Assembly: GCA_900769765.1 (NCBI GenBank) | Contig: CAAGHW010000063.1 | Location: 1 to 23,559 of the forward strand | Origin: Bacteroidaceae bacterium | GTDB lineage: Bacteria; Bacteroidota; Bacteroidia; Bacteroidales; Bacteroidaceae | Direction: 5' to 3' | DNA: 23,559 nt | Part shown: positions 14,959-22,515 of the stretch, piece by piece | How positions within the stretch are numbered: position 1 is the first letter of the stretch | How the letters are laid out: the number at the start of each line of letters is the position of its first letter | Notes under the pieces: model-generated | Database searches by the model: none | What the model was told of the DNA's origin: nothing | What the model saw: the letters and a program-made list of their open reading frames with translations, nothing else | Program-made: the position numbers and the translations under genes

Positions 14959-17900
14959 ATGAAACTGAAATCTTTATTTTTAGCATTGCTCGTGATGTCT
15001 GCCGGCGTTGTTACAGCCCAGGTGGAGAAGGGCAAGGTTTATCGTATTGTCAGCAGTAAATACGAGACAGTAATCACTGCCAGCCCAATAACCAACAAGT
15101 TGTCGTGTGTTACACCGGGCTCGGCTGAAGACTATCAGCAGATGTGGGAATTCGAATATTCCGAGACAAGCGGAAAATACACTATCCGCAATGTCTTCTC
15201 ACGTCGTTATATCCAGAACGAAAGCGGTACGAACGTAGCGTTCAAGACCGGTACCGAAAAGGTCTATTTCGCAATCAGAGAGAATGCGGAGTTCCCCGGG
15301 AATTATGACATCGATGCCAGCAACAGAGTAGGCGGCTGGGGCTTGCACTGTGCTTCAAATGCCGAGGTTGTGCCCTGGAGCGATGGTACAGGTGAAGTGT
15401 CAGGTACAGAATGGAAGTTCGAGGAGGTAAGCATCACCGATCTTGAAAAGGAACAGGCTTATGCCGATTATGTTGCTTACAACACTGTGCTTGAGAATAA
15501 AGCTGCTATTATAGAAAAGGTAAACTCTATATTTGCCGATAATGCGGGTACTGTTCTCAAAGATGAATATGCGGCAATGGCCGATGCCGATTTGTTGGCT
15601 CTTATGGATGGTGTTCCTGCCGACTTGCAGCAGGCTGTACTCAAGGTAAAGAACAATTCTTGGGCTACCGAGGCTCGTGCGAACCTGTCAGAAAAGAATT
15701 TCCGTATCTATGACTACAAGCCATACAGCAGCCCCGAAAAGTGGAAGGAGGTTCTTTATACACGTTTCTTTAACCGTATAAACAACCCTACTGGTATCTG
15801 CTCGGAGAGTGACAAGGGTTATATCTATGTATGGGTGGATGAAATTCCCGAAGGTACATTCATTGACCTTGCCGAAATGAGCGGTACTGCATATTTTGGC
15901 CCCAATACTCACGACGAATGGATAAACGGTGTGTATACAAACAAACGTGATGTTCCTCTCACAACGGGTTTGAATATCGTTCCTTCATCACTTAAGGATG
16001 GTGTCCTTTATATACGTTATGTCTGCGACACCGACACTGCGCCTACAGGTAAGAAACTTGCCGACTATCCACGGGTAAAGGTTCACATCGAGGGTGGTTA
16101 TGTAAACGGTTTCTGGAGCAAGGAGCGCGGTCACACCAACGAGGATTGGGTGTATATGCGTGACAATATGTTCCGCAACGAGGCTGCGGTGCAGGCTGTG
16201 GGTGACCACTCTGTGCTCAACTTCCGCAAGTATGAGTTTCTGATGCCTAATCAGGGTATGGACGCTTGGGGTTTCCAGGTCGAGGGCTGTTACAAGGATA
16301 TCGAAGGTGTAATGAGATTCTGGGATTTCTGGAACGAGAGACAAAGATGGTATATGGGTCTTGACAAGTACTACGATTGGTTCAACAACAAGCAGCTTGC
16401 CATGTCCGACGACAACGGCTTTATGGATGCCGGTAACTATCGCACACACTACAACAACAATACTTTGACCACTATCGTGAATATCGACCGTATCTCACGC
16501 GACGGCGGTAGCGCATGGGGTCCTTTGCACGAAATAGGTCACACCAACCAGTATGCCTTTGAGATTGTAGGTACATCAGAGGTAAGTAACAATGCGCTTG
16601 CAAACTTCGCTATCTTCGATACAGGTACACACACCAGCCGCGGTTGGAATATGAATGCGCAGATTGAGGATTTCGAAAAAAGAATCCCTTATGTTGTTCG
16701 TGGTGAAAAGGAGTACGGCTCTGAGTTGTTCAGTATGACACGTATGTACTTCCAGCTCTTCTTGTATTTCCATGCTGCTGGCAAGCACCCGAACTTCTAT
16801 CCTATATTGTTCGAGGAGTTGCGTAAGGACAAGCTTGTAGGTTGGTCAACAGGCTCTAACCAGAATCTTGTAACCAACGAAAACGGTTATGTCCTTGGTT
16901 CAATGGATGCAAAGAACGACCAGCTTAAGTTTGTCGAGAAGTGCTGTTCTATCGCACAGATGGATTTGACAGAGTTCTTTGAGGCTTGGGGTTTCTTTGT
17001 TCCTATGAAGAATGCTTTTGTCGGTGACTACGGACACCACCACGTATATCTTACACAGGGCGCTATCGATTCTTGTAAGGCAAGAATCAAGGAAGCTAAT
17101 TATCCTAAGAAGGGTGGTCACCTGATGTTCCTCGAGGACCGTATACGTCACTCTGCCCAGAAGAAGAGTATTCTTAACGAAAATCCTCAGGGCAACCGTC
17201 ACGACTACAGCGACGAGGCTCCTGTAGCGAATAACTTCTGCGGTCTCTTCGGTCAGTGGGAGGATTATATCGACGAGACAGTAAAGGCACAGGGTTACTA
17301 CTATATAATTTCTAACGGTGTTGTAACAATCGTTGAAGGTGATGGTGCAAAAGGTGCGCTCGGTTTCAAACTCTACGATGCCGATACCAATGAGCTCATT
17401 ACCTATACCAACAGATTGAGCATGACAATACCTGTCTCTTTCTCTGGAAGAAACTATAAGGTTACGGCAGCTCAGGCCGACGGTGAGGATTATGTTGTGC
17501 CTCACGCTTCGCAGGGCCCTGAAGCTATGCAGCGCGATGCTTTGAGCAAGTCTCTTACCACTGCAAAAAAATATACACTACGTAAGGTGAAGAACGGTAC
17601 AGAAATCGGTTTCTTCTATGCCGATTCTCTTGAGTATCTGACAAATTTGTATAACGAAGCTAAGGCGGCTTATGACAACAAGGATACAGGCAAACACTCT
17701 TATGCAGAGTGGGGTATTATGCTTGACAACGAGTGCAAGCGATTGCTTACTACCGAAGGTACACGTCTTATGTTCGAGGAGGGTATGGAAGTCAATCTAT
17801 TTTCTAATGTAAATGATGGTCTTTTGACAAATACATATTCCGGTCTCATTGCCAATACAATCTATGATGAATCTGCTGCTGAAAGCCGTTGGATAATTGA

Positions 17901-19050
17901 GTATGCCGGCGAAAAGGATGTTTACTATCTCAAGTCAGCCGAAGGTTATTATCTTAAGAATATCGAGTACAACTCTATTGTGTATGCTGATAGAAAGTCT
18001 GCATCGAAAGATGCCCGTATCAAGATAAATTATGCCGATAACGGTGACCTCTATTTCGAGAAGTATAATGCGTCAACACCGGTGGGACTTGGTGCAAGCG
18101 ATAACTATGTTACTATAAACGGCAAGAGTCAAAGAAGTGTCATGGGTATGACACCGACTGATAACGCGTCTATATGGTATGCTTATGTATATTCAGACAA
18201 CTCGGCGGCTGTGTACAAAGAGTTGCTTGACGATGCTCTGTTCGAGGCACGTATGGTTATTGCCGAGGTACTTAATCTCGATAGCCTCAACACAATGAAC
18301 ATCTTTAACAATACCATAGTTGTAAAGGACCGCAACCTTGAGACTTATGCTGTAGATTTGTATAACCATTATCTGAATGTTGTTACTGATATTGACAATG
18401 CTTCTAAGCATAAGAGCTATTTGAACACTTTCCGCGAATTATTCAAAAAGATAGATGGTACATACGTTGTTACCGGTCCTCTCTCTACAAAGGGTGAGAA
18501 AATATATTGGTATCGCGTGATGGAGAAAGCTGGCGGTGACTATTTGAGCATTTCTACAAGTACCACCTCTAACAATAAGGACCGTCTGGCTTTGGCCGAT
18601 GAAAAGAAACTCGATGACAATGCTTTGTGGGCATTTGCTCCTACAGGCCGTCCGAACGAGTATAAGGTGTTCAACTGCGGGCTCGAAGGTTTCGTGTCGT
18701 TGAAGGAGGGCAAGAATGCTTCTTACTTGTATGTGACAGAAAATTCAATGCCTGTCAAGCTGATTTTTGATGCAGAGAAGAATGCTACGGTAATGAGCGA
18801 TGGTAGCAAGTACTTCAGAAAGCAGTCTACTTATGTAAATCTTGCAGTTAAGTCTTATGCGGCAAATTGGGTGTTCGAGTTGGCTGCTATTGAGAATGAC
18901 CGCGATTTGGCAGATATCATTACAATCGTCGAGGGTGTTCTCGAAGAGGGTGACTACAATGAGGATTGCTACGACTTGAGTGGCCGCAAGGTGCTCAATC
19001 CAGGTAAGGGAATCTATATCCAGAATGGCAAGAAGGTGCTGTTCAAGTAA
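14959..19050 (+). CDS. Secreted M60 (enhancin-like) metallopeptidase 2, 1363 aa, with lectin-like modules and T9SS-type tail
   Basis: A signal peptide (LFLALLVMSAGVVTAQ) is followed by a ricin-type beta-trefoil-like domain (about 20-150; GKVYRIVSSKYETVIT, then KYTIRNVFSRRYIQ). The region from about 185 on matches the N-terminal half of M60 gene 1 (for example KVKNNSWA, KLADYPRVKVHIEGGYVNGF). The zinc motif is His524-Glu525 to His528 (GPLHEIGHTNQ) with Glu541 as probable third ligand (TSEVSNN). MDLTEFFEAWGFFVPM closes the catalytic region. From about 860 there are helical and further lectin-like segments (VYYLKSAEGYYLKNIEYN, GLEGFVSLKEGKN). The C-terminus (CYDLSGRKVLNPGKGIYIQN, ending KKVLFK) is a T9SS-type tail. 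It is likely a cell-surface or secreted glycoprotein-degrading peptidase. The gene stands alone and ends in a strong terminator. Confidence 0.9.
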   Translation: MKLKSLFLALLVMSAGVVTAQVEKGKVYRIVSSKYETVITASPITNKLSCVTPGSAEDYQQMWEFEYSETSGKYTIRNVFSRRYIQNESGTNVAFKTGTEKVYFAIRENAEFPGNYDIDASNRVGGWGLHCASNAEVVPWSDGTGEVSGTEWKFEEVSITDLEKEQAYADYVAYNTVLENKAAIIEKVNSIFADNAGTVLKDEYAAMADADLLALMDGVPADLQQAVLKVKNNSWATEARANLSEKNFRIYDYKPYSSPEKWKEVLYTRFFNRINNPTGICSESDKGYIYVWVDEIPEGTFIDLAEMSGTAYFGPNTHDEWINGVYTNKRDVPLTTGLNIVPSSLKDGVLYIRYVCDTDTAPTGKKLADYPRVKVHIEGGYVNGFWSKERGHTNEDWVYMRDNMFRNEAAVQAVGDHSVLNFRKYEFLMPNQGMDAWGFQVEGCYKDIEGVMRFWDFWNERQRWYMGLDKYYDWFNNKQLAMSDDNGFMDAGNYRTHYNNNTLTTIVNIDRISRDGGSAWGPLHEIGHTNQYAFEIVGTSEVSNNALANFAIFDTGTHTSRGWNMNAQIEDFEKRIPYVVRGEKEYGSELFSMTRMYFQLFLYFHAAGKHPNFYPILFEELRKDKLVGWSTGSNQNLVTNENGYVLGSMDAKNDQLKFVEKCCSIAQMDLTEFFEAWGFFVPMKNAFVGDYGHHHVYLTQGAIDSCKARIKEANYPKKGGHLMFLEDRIRHSAQKKSILNENPQGNRHDYSDEAPVANNFCGLFGQWEDYIDETVKAQGYYYIISNGVVTIVEGDGAKGALGFKLYDADTNELITYTNRLSMTIPVSFSGRNYKVTAAQADGEDYVVPHASQGPEAMQRDALSKSLTTAKKYTLRKVKNGTEIGFFYADSLEYLTNLYNEAKAAYDNKDTGKHSYAEWGIMLDNECKRLLTTEGTRLMFEEGMEVNLFSNVNDGLLTNTYSGLIANTIYDESAAESRWIIEYAGEKDVYYLKSAEGYYLKNIEYNSIVYADRKSASKDARIKINYADNGDLYFEKYNASTPVGLGASDNYVTINGKSQRSVMGMTPTDNASIWYAYVYSDNSAAVYKELLDDALFEARMVIAEVLNLDSLNTMNIFNNTIVVKDRNLETYAVDLYNHYLNVVTDIDNASKHKSYLNTFRELFKKIDGTYVVTGPLSTKGEKIYWYRVMEKAGGDYLSISTSTTSNNKDRLALADEKKLDDNALWAFAPTGRPNEYKVFNCGLEGFVSLKEGKNASYLYVTENSMPVKLIFDAEKNATVMSDGSKYFRKQSTYVNLAVKSYAANWVFELAAIENDRDLADIITIVEGVLEEGDYNEDCYDLSGRKVLNPGKGIYIQNGKKVLFK

Positions 19051-19062
19051 GAAACTACTTAC

Positions 19063-19119
19063 ATCATAAAAAAACGGAAGAGGTTACGCAGCGCGTAACC
19101 TCTTCCGTTTTTTTATGAT
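19063..19119. terminator. 27-bp-stem terminator after M60 gene 2
   Basis: Two perfectly complementary 27-base arms (19063-19089 and 19093-19119) flank a 3-base loop (AGC). The right arm carries a run of seven T. Confidence 0.9.
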
Positions 19120-19144
19120 AGTGGTTAATTGTGGAATTTAAGCA

Positions 19145-19170
19145 ATAGTCCTTTAGGAGTGAGGGGTTAT
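19145..19170 (+). repeat. Degenerate partial R2 repeat
   Basis: AGTCCTTTAGGAGTGAGGGG followed by TTAT matches the small hairpin and edge of the R2 copies at 19611-19631, with the large hairpin lost. Confidence 0.6.
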
Positions 19171-19183
19171 TTTTCTTTTCGTG

Positions 19184-19271
19184 CTTGTAGGGGCTGGGTT
19201 TGCCTGCCCTTATTCGCGCGTTATGTGTTGTTTTTTTGTCTTGGGCGGGCTGACCCCGCCCCTACGGTTGC
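19184..19271 (-). repeat. R3 composite repeat, copy B (inverted to copy A)
   Basis: Both GC-rich hairpins are present: one at about 19188-19211, the other GGGCGGG...CCCGCCC at about 19243-19262. Even the spacer between them (with CGCGCG) resembles copy A. The element begins 1-2 bases after the stop codon of the PqqD-like gene. Confidence 0.85.
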
Positions 19272-19272
19272 G

Positions 19273-19542
19273 TTAATCTATAAGTCCCATCTCGGCCCAG
19301 CGTTCAGCAATGAGCTTGCAGTCCTCAAGGGCAACGTCTTCTTCCACCTCGTATTCCTCAAGAAGCAACTGTACCATATCTTCGATGGTGAATTCGGCCT
19401 TCTCGGCGATGTTCTCCCAAAGGTATGCCGCCGTGGGGTTAAGGCTGATGATGTGGCTGAAGTCGATGTTCTCCTCTCCAGCGGGGATTATTATATGTTC
19501 CCCGCATACGTTCTGTAGTTGGAATCCTTCTTTTATTTTCAT
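19273..19542 (-). CDS. PqqD-family protein (RiPP recognition element-like)
   Basis: The 89-aa product begins MKIKEGFQLQNVCGEHIIIP. It has the PqqD fold pattern: an N-terminal beta segment (FQLQNVCGEHIIIP), then ISLNPTAAYLWENI with the usual LN-TA-LW core, an acidic helix and a terminal helix (ALEDCKLIAERWAEMGLID). PqqD-like domains bind leader peptides of ribosomally made, modified peptides (RiPPs) and deliver them to modifying enzymes. It lies on the same strand as the S26-type peptidase and HprK-like kinase genes but is separated from them by DUF559 copy B and about 270 bp of repeats. No short precursor gene was recognised nearby. Confidence 0.85.
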   Translation of the reverse strand: MKIKEGFQLQNVCGEHIIIPAGEENIDFSHIISLNPTAAYLWENIAEKAEFTIEDMVQLLLEEYEVEEDVALEDCKLIAERWAEMGLID

Positions 19543-19580
19543 ATAGTTTGTTGTTTTGGGGTTGTTGTTTCTGTTTTTTG

Positions 19581-19850
19581 TTGCTTTATTGCTTCTTGTT
19601 TTAGAGGGCTGTCCTTTAGGACTGAGGGGTTATCTATTTTTACCCCCTCCGCTTCGCTCGTCCCCCTACAACAGGGGGACAATATTTTGTTGCTTTATTG
19701 CTCCTTGTTTTAGAGGGCTGTCCTTTAGGACTGAGGGGTTATCTATTTTTACCCCCTCCGCTTTGCTCGTCCCCCTAAACCAGGGGGACAATATTCAGTT
19801 GCTTTATTGCTCCCCTGTCTTAGGGGAGCTGTCCGCAGGACTGAGGGGTT
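19581..19850 (-). repeat. 109-bp tandem array of R2-R1 units (R2-R1-R2-R1-R2)
   Basis: R2 copies begin at 19581, 19690 and 19799, and R1 copies at 19641 and 19750, giving an exact 109-bp period. On the minus strand each R1 ends GGAGGGGGTAAAAATAGAT and runs straight into AACCCCTCAG of R2, with no gene between. The R2 copy next to DUF559 (19799-19850) is intact (GCTCCCC / GGGGAGC); the two others have decayed large stems (GCTCC / GAGGGC and GCTTC / GAGGGC). The R1 stems are intact (loops TGTTGTA and TGGTTTA). The gap 19543-19580 is T-rich with nothing recognised. Confidence 0.92.
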
Positions 19851-20229
19851 CTCTTTTCGCTCTCTTATTTAATTCTTTTTCAATCTCCTTGACAACTCCT
19901 TCTAAATTATAATATAAGTCACGGTTTTCAAAACGTATAACGCGAATTCCTTGTTCGCGTAAAAGGTAATCGCTCCTAACTTTGTCGTATTTTACACCAT
20001 CAAGCGTTTGATGTCCGGCTCCGTCCAGCTCTATTCCAAGTTTTGCTTCAGGGCAGTAAAAATCCATAATGTATGGGCCTATGCTGAATTGTCGTCTGAA
20101 CTTGAAACCGTCAATCTTTCTATTCTTTATGACAGTCCACAATACGGCTTCAGCAGCTTCTCCGGCCTGACGCAGTTGTCTACGTGTTTCCAACAAATCG
20201 GGTCGGTTGTTCTTTTGTCTGTTGTTCAT
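19804..20229 (-). CDS. DUF559 endonuclease-like protein, copy B
   Basis: The 141-aa product, the same length as copy A, begins MNNRQKNNRPDLLETRRQL. The nuclease-like core is conserved: FKFRRQFSIGPYIMDFYCP, IELDG and GHQT. The C-terminal PLSPADSSPKTGEQ is again encoded by R2 at 19799-19850. The reading frame through the R2 edge differs by one base from copy A, and a one-base shorter small-hairpin loop restores the same SSPKTGEQ ending. There is no R1-derived ribosome site here; the gene starts 6 bases after the peptidase stop and probably depends on operon transcription. Function is unknown, as for copy A. Confidence 0.85.
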   Translation of the reverse strand: MNNRQKNNRPDLLETRRQLRQAGEAAEAVLWTVIKNRKIDGFKFRRQFSIGPYIMDFYCPEAKLGIELDGAGHQTLDGVKYDKVRSDYLLREQGIRVIRFENRDLYYNLEGVVKEIEKELNKRAKREPLSPADSSPKTGEQ

Positions 20230-20235
20230 AATGTA

Positions 20236-20697
20236 TTACTTCACTCTTCTGTACACCCCAAGCAGAATGCGCCTGAACGGTTTGGATATTCTCCATATAA
20301 ATGAATACCCGCGCCAAGTGAAGCTTTCTGTCGTTATGAGCTTTCCTTTTCTTATGAATGCCTGTGCAACGGCTATTATGTCGGCATCGGTGAACTCCTC
20401 CTGCATATACGTGGGGTTGCCGTCGCCCTGCATGGTATATGTGCCATTCTCGACTTTTATGACACGGTGCAATGCGTATCGGTTGTCCTCGGTTCTTGCA
20501 AGGACCACATCACCTCTCTTTGGCGTGCGGGGCGGAACAAGAATAACCTTGTCGCGACGGTCCTCGAGAAACGGGCGCATGCTGTATCCGCGTATGACTA
20601 TGGTGATGCTCTGCTTGCCCAGTTCGTTGAACATACGCGTTATCTCCTGTACAAGCAGGTTGTTCTCTATATGTAAGGTCCTGTTCTCTTCTTTCAT
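20236..20697 (-). CDS. S26/S24-type Ser-His peptidase (signal-peptidase-like)
   Basis: The 153-aa product, starting MKEENRTLHIENN, has signal-peptidase box B around Ser39 (IRGYSMRPFL) and box C/D-like RGDVV. His77 (RYALHRVI) stands where bacterial leader peptidases have Lys, followed by MQGDGN (89-94), as in SipW, archaeal and Sec11-type enzymes. No clear N-terminal membrane segment is seen, so it may be cytoplasmic or peripheral. The start at 20697 is chosen because it overlaps the upstream kinase stop by ATGA (20694-20697), typical of coupling; a longer form starting at 20751 would lie inside the kinase gene. Such peptidases occur with PqqD and HprK-like genes in RiPP-like loci, where leader removal is a plausible role. 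Confidence 0.82.
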   Translation of the reverse strand: MKEENRTLHIENNLLVQEITRMFNELGKQSITIVIRGYSMRPFLEDRRDKVILVPPRTPKRGDVVLARTEDNRYALHRVIKVENGTYTMQGDGNPTYMQEEFTDADIIAVAQAFIRKGKLITTESFTWRGYSFIWRISKPFRRILLGVYRRVK

Positions 20698-21563
20698 AAA
20701 CCGAAGGCTTTGCTTGATACCTGTGTGGCCTCTTCGTCGGGGCGGCAACATAGCGTGTGTATGGCAACTCTCTCGAGTAGTTTGGTTATGGTGCTACATA
20801 TTGCCATGTGTATCTCTTTGTCGAACTTCAGGGTGCTGCACGAGCTGAGCATTATGCCGAATGCTGCCGGGATGCTCTCTCTTCTTATGCTGTTCTCTTT
20901 GGCTTGTTCTATTGCAGCGATACCTCCTATGGGGTAGTACACGTTCTTGTATATCGGTCGTTTACCGCTCCAGGGGCTGCCATATACGGTGGGTGTGCCG
21001 TCGGGGGCTGTTCTTATCACAGGGTTGTCGTCGTTGATGAGCGTGCTGCCTTTGATGTGTTTTGTCCATAGGTCGCTATGGGTGCTCTTGCCGCGGCCGC
21101 TTGCTCCCAGGAACATATATGCACGGTTGTTGTTCTCAACTACCGACGAGTGTACAAGCAGCGTGGCGTGACGTGCGGTGCATAAAGTGTATATTACCAT
21201 AATGGAGTTGTTGAGTCCGAACTTGATGTTCTGCTCGCTGCCTCGTGTGATTATGGTAAATCTTTTATGGCAGTCGTCGCTCTTTATGAATGCGCAGGGG
21301 GTGTCGTGTTCGTCCGACACGAGTATGCGGTATGCTCCACAGTCTTCCCTGTACACTTCAAATGTGGCTGACGGGCATGGGAATGTGCCTATCTTCTTGC
21401 CGTTCCATTCGGGTGCGAGTGTGTTGTCGATAACAATGCTGAACAATGGGTCGGCATCGCTCTCTGTTACAAAGGGCTTGAGGCTGGGCAACATCTCGGC
21501 GATGTCGGTCTCCGCTTCTATGGAGAAAATGTGTCCGGCTACGTTAAAAAGCTGTTGTTGCAT
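20694..21563 (-). CDS. HprK-like serine kinase-related protein
   Basis: The product is about 289 aa and starts MQQQLFNVAGHIFSIEAE. The C-terminal half carries a P-loop at about 149-156 (GASGRGKSTHSDLW), preceded by LLVHSSVV and followed by LINDDNP and YGSPWSGKRP, the pattern of HPr kinase/phosphorylase-like proteins found in RiPP and lasso-peptide loci. The N-terminal ~130 residues are a poorly conserved beta-rich domain. An in-frame TTG at 21599 would add 12 residues, but it lies inside the -7 box, so the ATG at 21563 is chosen. It is the first gene of a leftward operon with the S26-type peptidase. Its substrate may be a peptide, small molecule or protein; this cannot be read from sequence. 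Confidence 0.82.
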   Translation of the reverse strand: MQQQLFNVAGHIFSIEAETDIAEMLPSLKPFVTESDADPLFSIVIDNTLAPEWNGKKIGTFPCPSATFEVYREDCGAYRILVSDEHDTPCAFIKSDDCHKRFTIITRGSEQNIKFGLNNSIMVIYTLCTARHATLLVHSSVVENNNRAYMFLGASGRGKSTHSDLWTKHIKGSTLINDDNPVIRTAPDGTPTVYGSPWSGKRPIYKNVYYPIGGIAAIEQAKENSIRRESIPAAFGIMLSSCSTLKFDKEIHMAICSTITKLLERVAIHTLCCRPDEEATQVSSKAFGL

Positions 21564-21591
21564 CTGCGCGTTGTTGATTATTGTGGGCGAA

Positions 21592-21612
21592 TTTAGCAAA
21601 AATATTGCTAAA
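21592..21612 (-). promoter_or_regulatory. -7 box inside an 8-bp inverted repeat upstream of the kinase operon
   Basis: The minus strand contains TATTTTTG (21597-21604). It is embedded in TTTAGCAA-N5-TTGCTAAA (21592-21612), an exact 8+8 inverted repeat that could be an operator. Confidence 0.5.
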
Positions 21613-21657
21613 AGCCAATTGTACCGTTTTCTTGTTTTAACTTTTCTATTTTATTAT

Positions 21658-21665
21658 TATCTTCG
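21658..21665 (+). promoter_or_regulatory. Possible -7 box for folP-cdaA
   Basis: TATCTTCG followed by CA is a one-mismatch -7 box, 9 bases before the folP ATG; TTG at 21632-21634 is slightly far for a -33 element. It implies a nearly leaderless message. Confidence 0.35.
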
Positions 21666-21673
21666 CATCTGTT

Positions 21674-22489
21674 ATGTCATACTCCATAAACATAAAAGGC
21701 AAGCTGATGATGTTCGATGCTCCCGTTGTCATGGGAATATTGAATGTCACTCCCGACTCCTTCTATGCATCATCTCGTGTTGAGGGCGATGCCCTTTTGG
21801 CGCGTGCAAAGGGTATGCTTGCCAGTGGAGCAGCCATCCTCGACTTGGGTGCCTGTTCTACAAGGCCGGGTAGTGAGCCTGTGTCGCAGAGCGAGGAACT
21901 TGCGAGGTTGCATGCCGCTCTTGATGTTCTCGACAAGGAACTGCCCCAGGCGGTGGTCTCTATAGACACTTTCCGCGGTGCTGTCGTCAGGGAGTGCGTC
22001 AAGGAGCATAATGTGTCGATAATAAACGATGTGTCGGGCTTCGATTGGGATGCTTTGATGTTCGATGCGGTGCTCGAGGCTTCGTTGCCTTATGTGCTTA
22101 CGCACTCTTTGGATGTGACGGCTGCCGACAGTTGTACGGCACAGGTGCTTGCTGGCCTCTCTGAAAAGATGTGGCAGTTGAGACAGAATGGTGTGTGCGA
22201 CGTAATCGTTGACCCTGGCTTCGGCTTCGGCAAGACCGTAAAACAGAATTTTGAGCTTTTCGGCAATATGCGTGAGTTTGGGCTTCTCGAGGCTCCTCTG
22301 CTGGTGGGTATATCGCGTAAGTCTATGATTACAAGAACTCTTGGCGTGGGTGCGGCCGATGCTCTCGAAGGAACGGTGGCCCTTAACACCATGGCTCTCG
22401 ACAGGGGTGCGCATATCCTGCGCGTGCACGATGTCAAGGAGGCGGTGCAGGCGGTACAGCTGTGGAAAGCGGTGAATAGTAAAATATGA
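21674..22489 (+). CDS. folP: Dihydropteroate synthase
   Basis: The 271-aa product joins p-aminobenzoate to 6-hydroxymethyl-dihydropterin diphosphate in folate synthesis, in the cytoplasm, and is the target of sulfonamides. The first signature VMGILNVTPDSF lies at residues 19-30; the second is DLGACSTRPGSEPV. SIDTF, IINDVSGF, VIVDPGFGFGKT and the sulfonamide/pABA-site motif GISRKSMI are all present in the usual order. ACS replaces the more common GES or AQS before the STRPG motif, a mild variation. Its stop is 26 bases before cdaA, so the two probably form an operon. It is divergent from the HprK-like operon. Confidence 0.95.
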   Translation: MSYSINIKGKLMMFDAPVVMGILNVTPDSFYASSRVEGDALLARAKGMLASGAAILDLGACSTRPGSEPVSQSEELARLHAALDVLDKELPQAVVSIDTFRGAVVRECVKEHNVSIINDVSGFDWDALMFDAVLEASLPYVLTHSLDVTAADSCTAQVLAGLSEKMWQLRQNGVCDVIVDPGFGFGKTVKQNFELFGNMREFGLLEAPLLVGISRKSMITRTLGVGAADALEGTVALNTMALDRGAHILRVHDVKEAVQAVQLWKAVNSKI

Positions 22490-22515
22490 TGTCTATATAT
22501 AATATATAATAAGGT

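Larger units (their letters stand above)
19581..20229 (-). mobile_element. Candidate element: DUF559 copy B plus its repeat tail
   Basis: This is the minus-strand equivalent of 6563-7103: DUF559, R2, a spacer AATAAAGC, R1, and then two gene-less R1-R2 repeats. The R1 that precedes DUF559 in copy A is missing here; the gene instead starts 6 bases after the peptidase stop. Mobility is inferred from the repeated association only. Confidence 0.45.

Noticed and set aside
19581..19850. The repeat array as a CRISPR
   Set aside because: The period is 109 bp and the spacers are short and conserved rather than unique; the units are themselves paired hairpins, and no cas genes are near.
19129..19912. 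Plus-strand open frames through the second repeat island (phrases such as PLRSSPYNRG repeated)
   Set aside because: They are translations of R1, R2 and R3 repeats with no plausible starts and lie opposite the PqqD-like and DUF559 genes.
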